A stretch of 64,000 bases of DNA, from NCBI GenBank assembly GCA_002298125.1, contig DBMJ01000022.1:1188-65187 (forward strand), given 5' to 3'. The number at the start of each line of letters is the position of its first letter. The first letter of the stretch is position 1. Below are positions 8,443 to 17,361 of this stretch, in pieces. The position numbers were made by a program, and so were the translations under genes. This DNA comes from Clostridium sp. UBA701. Lineage in GTDB: Bacteria; Bacillota; Clostridia; Clostridiales; Clostridiaceae. The notes below the pieces were generated by a model. The model made no database searches, was not told the DNA's origin, and saw only the letters and a program-made list of their open reading frames with translations.

Positions 8443-9300
8443 ATGGCAGTAAAGGTACTAACAGATAGCACAAGCTATATTGGTGAAAAACTTAAAGCGG
8501 AGCTGGATATAAAAACTGTGTCACTAAGTGTTATTTTTAAGGATGAGAGCTTTAGAGAAATGGATATAGATAACACTAATTTTTATGAAAAGATGAAGGT
8601 CAAGGGAATTCCTACCTCCTCTCAACCCACTATAAATGAGTTATATAGTGAAATGAAGTCAGTGGTAGAAGATGGAGATGATTTAGTTTGCATATTTTTA
8701 TCCTCTGATATGAGCGGCACCTACTCCACTGCTCACATGGCTAAAGAAATGGTACTAGAAATTTACAAGGATGCAAAGATAGAGCTACTTGATTCACGCT
8801 CAAACTGCATGCAGCTTGGCTTTGCTGTCATTGCAGCAGCAAAGGCTGGAAAGGAAGGTCAACCTATTGAAACAGTTGTAAAAGCTGCAGAAGCTGTCAT
8901 GATGAGAAGCCGCTTCTTATTCATTCCAGATAATCTAGAATACTTACATAAGGGTGGACGAATTGGAAGTGCCAGCGCCCTTTTAGGAGATCTGCTTAAA
9001 ATTATCCCAATACTCACTGTAGAAAGTGGGAAGACTACAGTATTAACAAAGGTTAGGACAAAGAAGAAGGCCGTAGTAACCATGGTGGACAAAATGCTTC
9101 AGGATATTTTAAATCATGGTCTTATGGACATTGTGATTCACCACATAAATTGTTATGAAGAGGCAAAGGAATTGGCGCTCAAGCTTGAAGAGAGGCTTCA
9201 AAAAACTATTAACATATATGATATTGGGCCGGTAATTGGATTACACGTTGGCCCTGGAGCAATAGGAATAGTGTATTGTACTGAGCAAAAGCTTAGATAA
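8443..9300 (+). CDS. DegV family fatty-acid-binding protein
   Basis: The 285-residue protein has the DegV/FakB fold. The N-terminus VKVLTDSTSYIG carries the family's TDS motif, and SSDMSGTYSTAHMA and SRSNCMQLGFAV are the lipid headgroup-contact segments. FakB-type proteins present fatty acids to the kinase FakA for phospholipid synthesis; which fatty acid this one binds cannot be told. No FakA gene is nearby. GGAGGAG lies six bases ahead of the ATG. The gene is followed after 41 bases by a penicillin-binding protein on the same strand, with no terminator between, so cotranscription is possible. Confidence 0.92.
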   Translation: MAVKVLTDSTSYIGEKLKAELDIKTVSLSVIFKDESFREMDIDNTNFYEKMKVKGIPTSSQPTINELYSEMKSVVEDGDDLVCIFLSSDMSGTYSTAHMAKEMVLEIYKDAKIELLDSRSNCMQLGFAVIAAAKAGKEGQPIETVVKAAEAVMMRSRFLFIPDNLEYLHKGGRIGSASALLGDLLKIIPILTVESGKTTVLTKVRTKKKAVVTMVDKMLQDILNHGLMDIVIHHINCYEEAKELALKLEERLQKTINIYDIGPVIGLHVGPGAIGIVYCTEQKLR

Positions 9301-9341
9301 TATATCTATAGAGCTCAAATTATAAAACGGGGTGATATGAA

Positions 9342-11411
9342 ATGTCAAATTCTAATATAAAAAAAGTTCTTTCTATAGTTCTAATGTTATCGCTTATTAT
9401 ATCTGCATTTATGCTTTCTGCTTGTTCAAAGGAAAGCGCCGTATCTAAAGCCTTTGAAAGCTACAAAAGCAGCTGGCAGAAGAAGGATTATGCAGCTATG
9501 TATAGTATGCTGTCAAGCAAAACAAAGTCTGCCATAACTGAAAAGCAGTTTGTGGACAGGTATACCGCCATATACAGTGGCATAGAAGCTGAAAATATTG
9601 CAATAAAATTAGACAGCAATGAAAAGCTCAAGGAGGGTAAAGAAGAGAGCATTAATATACCCTTCTCCATAACTATGGACACCGTAGCAGGTAAAATTGA
9701 GGTTCCAGGTTATAGCATTACACTTACCAAGGAAAAGTTAGACAACAAGACTCAGTGGACTGTGGCCTGGAATGAAAAGCTTATATTCCCTAAAATGGAA
9801 CCTGGGGACAAGGTACGTGTGGAAAGCTCTGCTGCTAAACGTGGAGAAATCTATGACGTTAACGGAAAGCCCCTAGCAATAAATGCTCCCATTGTTTCTT
9901 TAGGGGTACAACCCAGTAAATTCACTAAAAATAAAGATGCCAATGTAGCAGTGCTTGCAAAGATATTGGACATAAAGCCTTCTCTTATAGAAGACAAACT
10001 TAAGGCAAATTCCAATCCAGACTTTTTTGTGCCCATAGTTAATATTGCAAGCACTGAAAAGGATAAAATAGCTGAGGCCATGAAAATAGAAGGTGTAATT
10101 CATAACAAGCCAGTTAGCAGAGTATATCCTGGAGGAGAGTCCTTCGGATCCCTAATAGGAAATATTGGATCTATCACCTCAGAGGAGCTTCAGAAAAATA
10201 AAGGTCAGGGCTATAGCTCCACAAGCTTCATAGGAAAGAGAGGCCTAGAACAGGTTTTCGAAGCTAAGCTTAAGGGACAAAATGGAGGTCTAATATATAT
10301 TTCCAAGCAGAAGGATGGTAAAGAGGTTGAACAAATAACCATAGCTAAGAAGGAACCCAAGGATGGAGAAAGCATAAAACTCTCCATAGATTCCGAACTT
10401 CAAAAGAAGATCTATGAATCTATGAATAGAGAAAAAGGTGCTGCAGCAGCAGTAAATCCTAAAACAGGACAGGTTTTAGCTCTGGTAAGCTCCCCTTCCT
10501 TTGATTCCAACCTATTAACAACCTATGTTACAGAGAGTCAAAAAGCAGCCTGGGAAAAGAGCGGAAATGCTGAATTTGAAAATAGATTTAAAAATGCCTA
10601 TGCCCCTGGTTCCACCTTTAAGCTAATAACTGCTGCCATAGGCCTTGATAAGGGCAGCATAAAGCCCCAGGAGGCATTATCTATACAGGGTAAAGCATGG
10701 CAAAAAGACAGCTCCTGGGGAAGCTATAAGGTCACAAGAGTATCTGACCCAGGTAAGGACATCAATTTAACAGATGCCTTTATATATTCAGATAACATAT
10801 ACTTTGCAAAGGCCGCTCTTAATATTGGTAAGGACGATTTTATAAAGGGAAGCAGTAAATTTGGACTAGGCGAAGCACTGCCTGTTGACTACCCTATAGC
10901 AAAATCTCAGCTGTCTAGTGATGGGAAGCTGAGCTCTGACATACTTCTAGCAGACAGCGGTTATGGACAAGGGCAGGTACTTATGAACCCGCTTCATGTT
11001 GCCTTAGCCTATAGTGCTGTTGTGAACAACGGAAACATAATGACACCTTCCTTACTACAAAGCAGTGAAGCTCCTAAGGTATGGAAGGAAAATGCCATTT
11101 CTAGTTCCAATATAAAAACCCTCTTAGATGGCCTTACCGCAGTTATTGAAAGTCCCTCAGGCACCGGTCATGAAGCAAAGCTGAACAATATACCTTTAGC
11201 AGGGAAAACTGGAACTGCAGAGCTTAAGCAAAGCCTTGAGGATCAAAACGGCAAGGAAAATGGCTGGTTTGTGTGTATGAACACCAATAACCCCAAGTTA
11301 GTAATTTCCATGATGGTGGAAGATGTACAAGGGCGAGGAGGCAGTCATTATGTAGTGCCTATGGTTAAAAAGGCAATGAATTATTACTTTACTGAGGGTG
11401 CAGGAAAATAA
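9342..11411 (+). CDS. Class B penicillin-binding protein (MecA-N type transpeptidase), lipoprotein
   Basis: A D,D-transpeptidase that cross-links peptidoglycan outside the membrane. The 689 residues run: a lipoprotein signal ending in LSAC (Cys28); an NTF2-like MecA-N domain to about 150; a dimerisation domain with RGEIYDVNGKPLA; and the transpeptidase domain. All three catalytic motifs are present: STFK (Ser424 and Lys427), SDN (483-485) and KTG (622-624). This is the architecture of B. subtilis PBP3 and S. aureus PBP2a, and it is common in clostridia, so it does not by itself show methicillin-type resistance. Anchoring by a lipid in place of a membrane helix is noteworthy. It ends in a strong terminator at 11425. 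Confidence 0.93.
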   Translation: MSNSNIKKVLSIVLMLSLIISAFMLSACSKESAVSKAFESYKSSWQKKDYAAMYSMLSSKTKSAITEKQFVDRYTAIYSGIEAENIAIKLDSNEKLKEGKEESINIPFSITMDTVAGKIEVPGYSITLTKEKLDNKTQWTVAWNEKLIFPKMEPGDKVRVESSAAKRGEIYDVNGKPLAINAPIVSLGVQPSKFTKNKDANVAVLAKILDIKPSLIEDKLKANSNPDFFVPIVNIASTEKDKIAEAMKIEGVIHNKPVSRVYPGGESFGSLIGNIGSITSEELQKNKGQGYSSTSFIGKRGLEQVFEAKLKGQNGGLIYISKQKDGKEVEQITIAKKEPKDGESIKLSIDSELQKKIYESMNREKGAAAAVNPKTGQVLALVSSPSFDSNLLTTYVTESQKAAWEKSGNAEFENRFKNAYAPGSTFKLITAAIGLDKGSIKPQEALSIQGKAWQKDSSWGSYKVTRVSDPGKDINLTDAFIYSDNIYFAKAALNIGKDDFIKGSSKFGLGEALPVDYPIAKSQLSSDGKLSSDILLADSGYGQGQVLMNPLHVALAYSAVVNNGNIMTPSLLQSSEAPKVWKENAISSSNIKTLLDGLTAVIESPSGTGHEAKLNNIPLAGKTGTAELKQSLEDQNGKENGWFVCMNTNNPKLVISMMVEDVQGRGGSHYVVPMVKKAMNYYFTEGAGK

Positions 11412-11424
11412 TAGTGGATACATG

Positions 11425-11455
11425 GATAGTCAGCTTTGCTGACTATCTTTCTTTT
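11425..11455 (+). terminator. Intrinsic terminator after the penicillin-binding protein gene
   Basis: GATAGTCAGC (11425-11434) pairs perfectly with GCTGACTATC (11438-11447) over a 3-base loop, followed by TTTCTTTT. Confidence 0.93.
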
Positions 11456-11467
11456 GTAAAAGCTTTG

Positions 11468-11496
11468 TTTACATACCTGTGCAAATGAAATATTAT
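11468..11496 (+). promoter_or_regulatory. Sigma-A-type promoter for bioY
   Basis: TTTACA (11468-11473) and TATTAT (11491-11496) are spaced by 17 bases in the gap upstream of bioY. A convincing two-arm BirA operator was not seen here. Confidence 0.6.
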
Positions 11497-11540
11497 AGTA
11501 GTGTATGTTTTAACAGTATATTTTACTTGGAGGAGATAAC

Positions 11541-12110
11541 TTGAAAATAAGTACTAAAGAATTAGTTCTAGTGACCATGTTTGCAGCTTTAACCGCCATA
11601 GGAGCTTTTATTAGAATTCCCATCCCCTATGTGCCCTTTACTCTTCAATTTTTGTTTTGTGCCTTTTCTGGCATTCTTTTAGGGTCTAGGCTGGGAGCCT
11701 TATCTCAAATCATCTATCTATTCATAGGACTAATGGGTATACCAGTGTTTACTCAAGGAGGAGGTCCAGGCTATATCTTTAAGCCTACCTTCGGCTATTT
11801 GCTGGGTTTTATAATAGGAGCATATGTCATTGGAAGGCTTACAGAGAGAATTAAAAAGCTTACCCTAGGCAGGGCCTTTTCTTCCATAGTTGCAGGAATG
11901 TTATTTATATATTTAATAGGTGTCCCCTATCTTTATATGATATATAATCTATATATAGGGTCTCCAAAATCCTTTAAATGGGCTATGGTCTATGGTTTTC
12001 TTCCCTTTATAGGAGGAGATATACTGCTGAGCTTTCTAATTGCAATTGTATCTGTAAAGATTATACCTATATTAAGAAAAGCGAAGCTAATAGACTTCTC
12101 TAATAGGTAA
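11541..12110 (+). CDS. bioY: Biotin transporter BioY
   Basis: The 189-residue membrane protein is the substrate-binding S component of an ECF-type biotin transporter. It has about six membrane segments, and the family-typical IPIPYVPFTLQFLFCAFSG and QGGGPGYIFKPTFGYLLGF stretches that line the biotin site. The start is a TTG codon with GGAGGAGATAAC before it. No EcfA or EcfT genes are nearby, so it probably uses the shared ECF module encoded elsewhere, or works alone. It has its own promoter and is followed 17 bases later by an ABC-F gene, which may be read through. Confidence 0.93.
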   Translation: MKISTKELVLVTMFAALTAIGAFIRIPIPYVPFTLQFLFCAFSGILLGSRLGALSQIIYLFIGLMGIPVFTQGGGPGYIFKPTFGYLLGFIIGAYVIGRLTERIKKLTLGRAFSSIVAGMLFIYLIGVPYLYMIYNLYIGSPKSFKWAMVYGFLPFIGGDILLSFLIAIVSVKIIPILRKAKLIDFSNR

Positions 12111-12127
12111 CCTAGAAAGGAAAAAAT

Positions 12128-14014
12128 ATGAATCTTTTAAGTGCTGAAAATATTTCAAAGAGCTACAGTGATAAACCACTGCTTAACAATATAAATTTAG
12201 GAATCAATGAAGGAGATAAGATTGGTGTCATAGGTATTAACGGCACTGGTAAATCCACCTTGCTTAAGATAATAGCAGGTATTGAGACTCCAGATACAGG
12301 TAGGGTTATAAGGATGAATTCCCTTAGCATAGAATACCTTCCTCAAAACCCACAGTTTGATGCTGAGGCCACAGTGCTTACCCAAGTGTTTAAAGGGCAC
12401 TCCCCTCTTATGGAGCTTATAAGACGCTATGAAAAAGCCATTGAGGATGCCTCAACTCCCAATGAAGTACTCATTTCTCTTTCTCATGAAATGGACACGT
12501 TAAATGCCTGGAGTATAGAAAGTGAGGCTAAAACCATACTTACACGACTTGGCATATTAGATTTCTCCTCAAAGGTAGGCACCCTATCTGGAGGACAGAG
12601 AAAGAGAATTGCCCTAGCCTCCGCGCTAATATCACCCTGTGATTTGCTGATTCTCGATGAGCCCACAAATCACCTTGACAATACCACCATTGACTGGTTG
12701 GAGCAGTATCTAAACCGTAGAACAGGAGCTCTTCTTATGATAACCCACGACAGATATTTCCTAGATAGAGTGGTTAATGAAATTATAGAGCTACACAGTG
12801 GGAGCCTTTATACCTACAGCGGAAACTACAGCAGCTTTCTCGAAAAAAAACTCATGAGAGAAGAAATGGAATTATCTAGCGAAAAGAAAAGACAGAGCCT
12901 CTTAAAAAAAGAATTAGCATGGATAAAAAAAGGGGCAAAAGCTAGAACTACAAAGCAGAAGGCTAGAATAGACCGCTATGAGAAGCTCAGCGAACAGGAG
13001 GTTGATTTATCCTATGAAAAGGTTGAAATTTCTGTAGCAGGAAGCCGCCTTGGCAAGAAGGTTATTGAACTTTATGAACTGTGTAAGTCCTTTAATAACA
13101 AGGTACTCATTGAGGATTTTAGCTATACAGTGCTTAGAGGAGATAGAATTGGCATAGTAGGCCCTAACGGCATAGGAAAGACTACCCTGCTAAACCTTAT
13201 AAGCGGTAGTTTAGAAGCTGATGGGGGCACCATTGACATAGGTGAAACTGTAAGGATAGGGATGTATTCTCAAGAGACCTGCCATATGGATGAAGGCTTA
13301 AGAGTTATAGAGTATATAAAGGAAGGTGCTGAGATACTTACCACTGCAGAGGGTGAAAAGATAAGTGCCTCTCAGATGCTGGAAAAGTTTTTATTCCCGC
13401 CTGCACTTCAATGGAGCCTCATAGCAAAGCTCTCTGGAGGAGAAAGACGCAGGCTTTATCTCCTAAGAGTTTTAATGGAAGCTCCTAATGTGCTACTCCT
13501 TGATGAGCCCACAAATGATTTGGATATTGAAACTTTAACTATATTGGAAGACTATCTGGATAGCTTTCAAGGTGCTGTCATAGCAGTTTCCCACGACAGG
13601 TACTTTTTAGACAGGATGTCAGAGAAGATATTTTATTTTCAAGGTAATGGAAGGATAATTCAGTATACAGGAAATTACTCTGACTTTATGGAGAGCTCTT
13701 TAATAAACCTTGAGGATATTGCAGAAAAGCCCACCATAAAGGAGGACTACAAAAAAGACTACAAAAATAAAAAGGATAAGCCTCTTAAATTTTCCTTCAA
13801 GGAGCAAAGGGAGTTTGAAGAGATAGATTCAGTAATCGCAGAGCTAGAAGCTGATATTGACAGGTTAGATAAGAAAATAGATGAGTCCTCTTCAGATTTC
13901 ACCCTGCTACAACAGCTGCTTATAGAAAAGGAAGAGGCTGAAAACTTGCTTTCAGAAAAGATGGAAAGATGGGTATATCTAAATGAATTAGCTGAAAAGA
14001 TTAATAATAAATGA
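12128..14014 (+). CDS. ABC-F ATPase, Uup/YfmR-like
   Basis: A soluble, ribosome-associated ABC-F protein of 628 residues with two ATPase domains and no membrane segment. Domain 1 has GINGTGKSTLLK, LSGGQRKR and LLILDEPTNHLD; domain 2 has GPNGIGKTTLLN, LSGGERRR and LLLDEPTNDLD. A charged linker with KKGAKARTTKQKARIDRYEK joins them and a C-terminal coiled coil (from about residue 545) is present. That coiled coil and the length point to the Uup/YfmR branch, which rescues stalled or pausing ribosomes. An antibiotic-resistance ABC-F is less likely. AAAGGAAAAAAT precedes the ATG. It is followed closely by a LUD protein gene and the UbiA gene on the same strand. Confidence 0.88.
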   Translation: MNLLSAENISKSYSDKPLLNNINLGINEGDKIGVIGINGTGKSTLLKIIAGIETPDTGRVIRMNSLSIEYLPQNPQFDAEATVLTQVFKGHSPLMELIRRYEKAIEDASTPNEVLISLSHEMDTLNAWSIESEAKTILTRLGILDFSSKVGTLSGGQRKRIALASALISPCDLLILDEPTNHLDNTTIDWLEQYLNRRTGALLMITHDRYFLDRVVNEIIELHSGSLYTYSGNYSSFLEKKLMREEMELSSEKKRQSLLKKELAWIKKGAKARTTKQKARIDRYEKLSEQEVDLSYEKVEISVAGSRLGKKVIELYELCKSFNNKVLIEDFSYTVLRGDRIGIVGPNGIGKTTLLNLISGSLEADGGTIDIGETVRIGMYSQETCHMDEGLRVIEYIKEGAEILTTAEGEKISASQMLEKFLFPPALQWSLIAKLSGGERRRLYLLRVLMEAPNVLLLDEPTNDLDIETLTILEDYLDSFQGAVIAVSHDRYFLDRMSEKIFYFQGNGRIIQYTGNYSDFMESSLINLEDIAEKPTIKEDYKKDYKNKKDKPLKFSFKEQREFEEIDSVIAELEADIDRLDKKIDESSSDFTLLQQLLIEKEEAENLLSEKMERWVYLNELAEKINNK

Positions 14015-14030
14015 GAAAGGAAGGATTATA

Positions 14031-14672
14031 ATGGATAAAAATGTAAACTGGTCTAGGGAAGTAAAAATCGAAAGGACCATAGAGGCACTTAATAAAAACA
14101 ACATCAACGCATACTACGCAAAATCTAGGGAGGAGCTTATTGATATAATAACAAAGCTTGTATCAGAAGGCTCTGTGGTTACCTGCGGGGGCTCTATGAC
14201 CTTGTTTGAAACTGGAGTAATGGACCATTTAAGAAGCGGAAGATATAAGCTGCTTGATCGTTATGCAGATAACCTCACCCCTGAGGAGGTAAAAGACATT
14301 TATAGAGCAGCTTTTTCTGCAGATGCCTATTTTACCAGCAGTAATGCCATAACTGAAAAGGGAGAGCTGTATAATGTAGATGGCAATGGCAACAGAGTTG
14401 CCGCCATGCTCTTTGGTCCAGATAAGGTTGTAGTCATCGCAGGGATTAATAAAATTGTTCCAGATGTGGAGGCTGCTATTGAGCGAAATCGTAGATTTTC
14501 TGCTCCTATAAACGCAAAGAGACTAAACAAAAATACCCCCTGTGCCAAAACTGGCTACTGTGTAGACTGCAGCAGCCCAGAGAGAATATGCCTGGAGTAT
14601 ACTCTAATTAAGAAGCAAAGAACAAAGGGAAGGCTTAATGTAATTATTTTAAATGAGGAGCTAGGCTACTAA
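14031..14672 (+). CDS. LUD-domain (LutC/YkgG-like) protein
   Basis: The 213-residue protein has the LUD domain found in lactate utilisation proteins LutB/LutC. SEGSVVTCGGSMTLFETG, ADAYFTSSNAITEKGELYN and GPDKVVVIAGINKIV are the family signature blocks. Near the C-terminus four cysteines (171, 177, 180, 187; spacing C-x5-C-x2-C-x6-C) could hold a metal or Fe-S cluster, as in the stand-alone clostridial subfamily. No lutA or lutB gene is adjacent, so a lactate role is not supported by context. AAGGAAGG precedes the ATG, 16 bases after the ABC-F stop. A product of unknown function is the honest call. Confidence 0.85.
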   Translation: MDKNVNWSREVKIERTIEALNKNNINAYYAKSREELIDIITKLVSEGSVVTCGGSMTLFETGVMDHLRSGRYKLLDRYADNLTPEEVKDIYRAAFSADAYFTSSNAITEKGELYNVDGNGNRVAAMLFGPDKVVVIAGINKIVPDVEAAIERNRRFSAPINAKRLNKNTPCAKTGYCVDCSSPERICLEYTLIKKQRTKGRLNVIILNEELGY

Positions 14673-14690
14673 GGATGGAGGAAAGTGCAT

Positions 14691-15641
14691 ATGACAGTAA
14701 AAAGCTTTACTAAGCTAGTAGAAATTCAGACTAAGGTGGCTAGTGTAATTCCCTTTACTCTGGGCACACTTTATGCATTATATAGCTTTAAAAGCTTTAA
14801 TACTAAGAACTTTTTGCTGATGCTTATAGCGCTGCTTTGCATAGACATGGCCACCACAGCTATAAATAACTATATAGATTATAAAAGTGCCATAAAAACT
14901 GAGGGCTATAACTATGAAAGCCATAATGCCATTGTGAGCTATAATCTGAAGGAATCTTCTGTGGTCATGACTATTATCTCCTTACTAATCATAGCCTCTA
15001 TTTCAGGCCTTCTACTTTTTATTAATACTAATATACTGGTGCTTCTAATAGGCATGGCTTCCTTTTTAGTGGGGATACTTTATTCCTTTGGACCCCTTCC
15101 CATATCTCGCACTCCACTAGGTGAGATTTTTTCGGGATTTTTTATGGGCTTTGTCATATTTTTTCTAGCTGTATATATCCATATTTTTGGCCAAAATATT
15201 GTTGACTTAACCTTAGCTTATGGCAAGCTAAGCCTTGTTATTAAAGTACTGCCAACTATTTTTATATTCCTAATTTCCATACCACTTATTAACGGCATAG
15301 CTAATATAATGCTTGCCAATAACATTTGTGATATAGAGGATGATATATCAAACAATAGACACACCTTGGCCATTTACCTGGGAAAGAAAAGGGCCCTTAG
15401 GCTATTTAGTGCACTTTATTACTTAGCCTACCTAGACCTTATCCTTTTAGTTTTACTTAAGGCAGTGCCAATTATTAGCCTTATTACACTGATAACCATA
15501 ATACCCATAACAAAAAACCTTAAATTGTTTTATAAGCTGCAAACGAAAAAGGATACCTTTGTGCTGGCAGTTAAAAACTTTTTGCTTATAAATATTATGT
15601 ATATTTTTAGCTTTGTATTAGCTCTTATTTTTCACCTATAG
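14691..15641 (+). CDS. UbiA-family prenyltransferase (MenA-like)
   Basis: The 316-residue membrane protein transfers a polyprenyl chain to an aromatic acceptor; the closest well-known type is MenA (1,4-dihydroxy-2-naphthoate prenyltransferase). About eight to nine membrane segments are visible. The two Asp-rich motifs are NNYIDYK near residue 65 and ICDIEDDISNNRHTLA near residue 215, which bind the diphosphate through magnesium. The ATG at 14691 is chosen because GGAGG lies nine bases upstream; the GTG at 14685 is too close. Other menaquinone genes are absent from the window, so the acceptor is uncertain. The gene ends directly before a structured intergenic element. Confidence 0.88.
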   Translation: MTVKSFTKLVEIQTKVASVIPFTLGTLYALYSFKSFNTKNFLLMLIALLCIDMATTAINNYIDYKSAIKTEGYNYESHNAIVSYNLKESSVVMTIISLLIIASISGLLLFINTNILVLLIGMASFLVGILYSFGPLPISRTPLGEIFSGFFMGFVIFFLAVYIHIFGQNIVDLTLAYGKLSLVIKVLPTIFIFLISIPLINGIANIMLANNICDIEDDISNNRHTLAIYLGKKRALRLFSALYYLAYLDLILLVLLKAVPIISLITLITIIPITKNLKLFYKLQTKKDTFVLAVKNFLLINIMYIFSFVLALIFHL

Positions 15642-15644
15642 GAG

Positions 15645-15746
15645 GGTGCTCAGACACGTAAGTGTCGTCAAAGAGGTTAAAGGTCTTAAGGACCTTTAAC
15701 TGGCGGAGCCCAGGGCCAAAGGCCAGGGTTCCCTAGCGAAAGCACC
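15645..15746. other. Compact multi-hairpin element (structured RNA or REP-like repeat)
   Basis: The convergent gap is almost filled by nested inverted repeats. An outer stem GGTGCT (15645-15650) / AGCACC (15741-15746) encloses three hairpins: GACAC/GTGTC at 15653-15666 closed by a GTAA (GNRA) tetraloop; a perfect 10-bp stem GTTAAAGGTC/GACCTTTAAC at 15676-15700; and GGAGCCC/GGGTTCC at 15705-15732 (one G-T pair) with an inner GGCC-AAA-GGCC tip. This layout is too regular for chance and is more GC-rich than the surroundings. No T-tract follows, so it is not a plain terminator. Its identity is unknown; a small mobile repeat or a structured RNA are the two readings. Confidence 0.7.
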
Positions 15747-15758
15747 GAAGGCTATTCT

Positions 15759-17357
15759 TTATAATCTATCCCTAAATTCCATGTCCTTTAGAATCCCTAT
15801 ACAGCCAAAGGAAAATAGCACTGCCATTATACTACTGTATATAATGAGCCCGGGATAAAGAGCATATCCACTCATAAAACTAAAGCCTGAGGTGAGTATT
15901 GCCACTATTATCACTGCAGGAACCATAAGAAAGAGCTGGAAAAACATAAATAGCAGTCCCTGAGCTATAGCTCCTGTAAATCCAAATAGCTGAGCTAGCC
16001 TAAAGGCAAATAGTCCGCTGTAGGATAACATTCCCCCTAGCGACACATAGCAGAGTATTGAGAGCAGTATCTCCAATATAGAAGCCCTAGTTATAAGCCC
16101 AAAGGGTACAAAGAGAATAACAGAGTCTGTAACTACCTTCACTAAAGAGGATAGCACTCCATAAAATAGCTTTCTCTGCGGTGTATCAGGTAGGAGGAAT
16201 ATATAGTGAAAATAAATCTCATTATATATCTTTCCTCCAAAACCAGAGCTGAAAAACAAGAGTGTACAGCTTACAAGCAATATAAGCTTAATATCCACAT
16301 TCTTTGTTAATAACCCCAACCCTATGGAGGCTACTAGCAGTATCAAAGAATAAGTATTTATAAAATAAAAGATACTTCTCTTAAAATACTCGTTCATATG
16401 CTTATAAAATAAGACTTTAGCTCCATAGACTCCATTAAGTTTTAACTCAACATTTCTAAAGGCCTTTGTAAAAAAATTCTGCTTGTTATTAGCTGCAGAA
16501 GCCTTACCACTCTTCACATCTTTAATAAGCTCGTTATTTTCTGCAGAGGAAAGCATGTCCTCATAGAAGTCAAGCTTCATCTCATAGGTTATATACAGTA
16601 TTATTGCACAAAGCAGCAGCATTAGAATGAGGAAAATAAAATAGGTAATCTTTATTCCTGTAAAAGTTTGCAGTGCCATCTCCCTCATCCATCCCAGAAC
16701 AGGTACATATTTTATCCAAGCTGCATAGGTTATGTGCCTTGCCATAGCCTCTAAGGACTTTAAAAAATCCCCCTGAGCAAAGAATAAACCCGTTCCTGCT
16801 ACAAAGATCAATATTGCACTCTTTATTACCCTACGAATAATATTTCCTAATGCCGTAAACTTGGTGTTTAAAGCAAATATAAGAAGATTTATAAGGTTAC
16901 AAAACACGAATTGGAAAATGAGAAAGGATACTATAAGTAGTATCTGATTGATAGCTGGTACATGCAAGTTCTTAAGAATATTTGGTATCTGATAAATTAT
17001 AAAAAAGGAAGTTAATAGCTCTACTGCAATTTGCTTTATTACACCATAAATCATTACGGTCTGAGGCTTTATAGGGGAAGTAAACACCAGATTCACATCG
17101 CACATGTCAAACTTTGAATCCACCTTTTTCGTTCCCTTATACACTGCATATAAAAAAATACCTAGGATGATAAGTGTAAATATGCTTACGAATATATAGG
17201 GTGGTGTAGAAATACCCTGAGAGCCCTTATTGGGTATAAACATTACCATAAACCATATCAATACACACATTGGTCCTATGAGCTTTTGAGGCTTTTCCTT
17301 GAGCCGCTTAAAATAGTTTATAATGGTTCTCTTAAGTAGATATGTGAGCGCAGTCAT
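15759..17357 (-). CDS. ABC exporter permease subunit (putative ABC_export family)
   Basis: The 532-residue membrane protein is the partner of the ATPase gene just upstream. It has about ten to twelve membrane segments in two halves, separated by a polar stretch around SGKASAANNKQNFFTKAFRN. It resembles the putative ABC exporter family of Firmicutes (YthQ-like and similar). The substrate is unknown; exporters of this type often handle peptides, lipids or antimicrobial compounds. The start ATG lies five bases after the ATPase stop, with GGAGGG overlapping the end of that gene, so translation is coupled. The gene ends next to the structured element at 15645-15746. Confidence 0.8.
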   Translation of the reverse strand: MTALTYLLKRTIINYFKRLKEKPQKLIGPMCVLIWFMVMFIPNKGSQGISTPPYIFVSIFTLIILGIFLYAVYKGTKKVDSKFDMCDVNLVFTSPIKPQTVMIYGVIKQIAVELLTSFFIIYQIPNILKNLHVPAINQILLIVSFLIFQFVFCNLINLLIFALNTKFTALGNIIRRVIKSAILIFVAGTGLFFAQGDFLKSLEAMARHITYAAWIKYVPVLGWMREMALQTFTGIKITYFIFLILMLLLCAIILYITYEMKLDFYEDMLSSAENNELIKDVKSGKASAANNKQNFFTKAFRNVELKLNGVYGAKVLFYKHMNEYFKRSIFYFINTYSLILLVASIGLGLLTKNVDIKLILLVSCTLLFFSSGFGGKIYNEIYFHYIFLLPDTPQRKLFYGVLSSLVKVVTDSVILFVPFGLITRASILEILLSILCYVSLGGMLSYSGLFAFRLAQLFGFTGAIAQGLLFMFFQLFLMVPAVIIVAILTSGFSFMSGYALYPGLIIYSSIMAVLFSFGCIGILKDMEFRDRL

Positions 17358-17361
17358 TATC

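Noticed and set aside
11461..11520. Possible BirA operator before bioY (TTGTTTAC and GTTTTAACA)
   Set aside because: The two half-sites are about 34 bases apart, more than twice the usual spacer, so only a promoter was kept.
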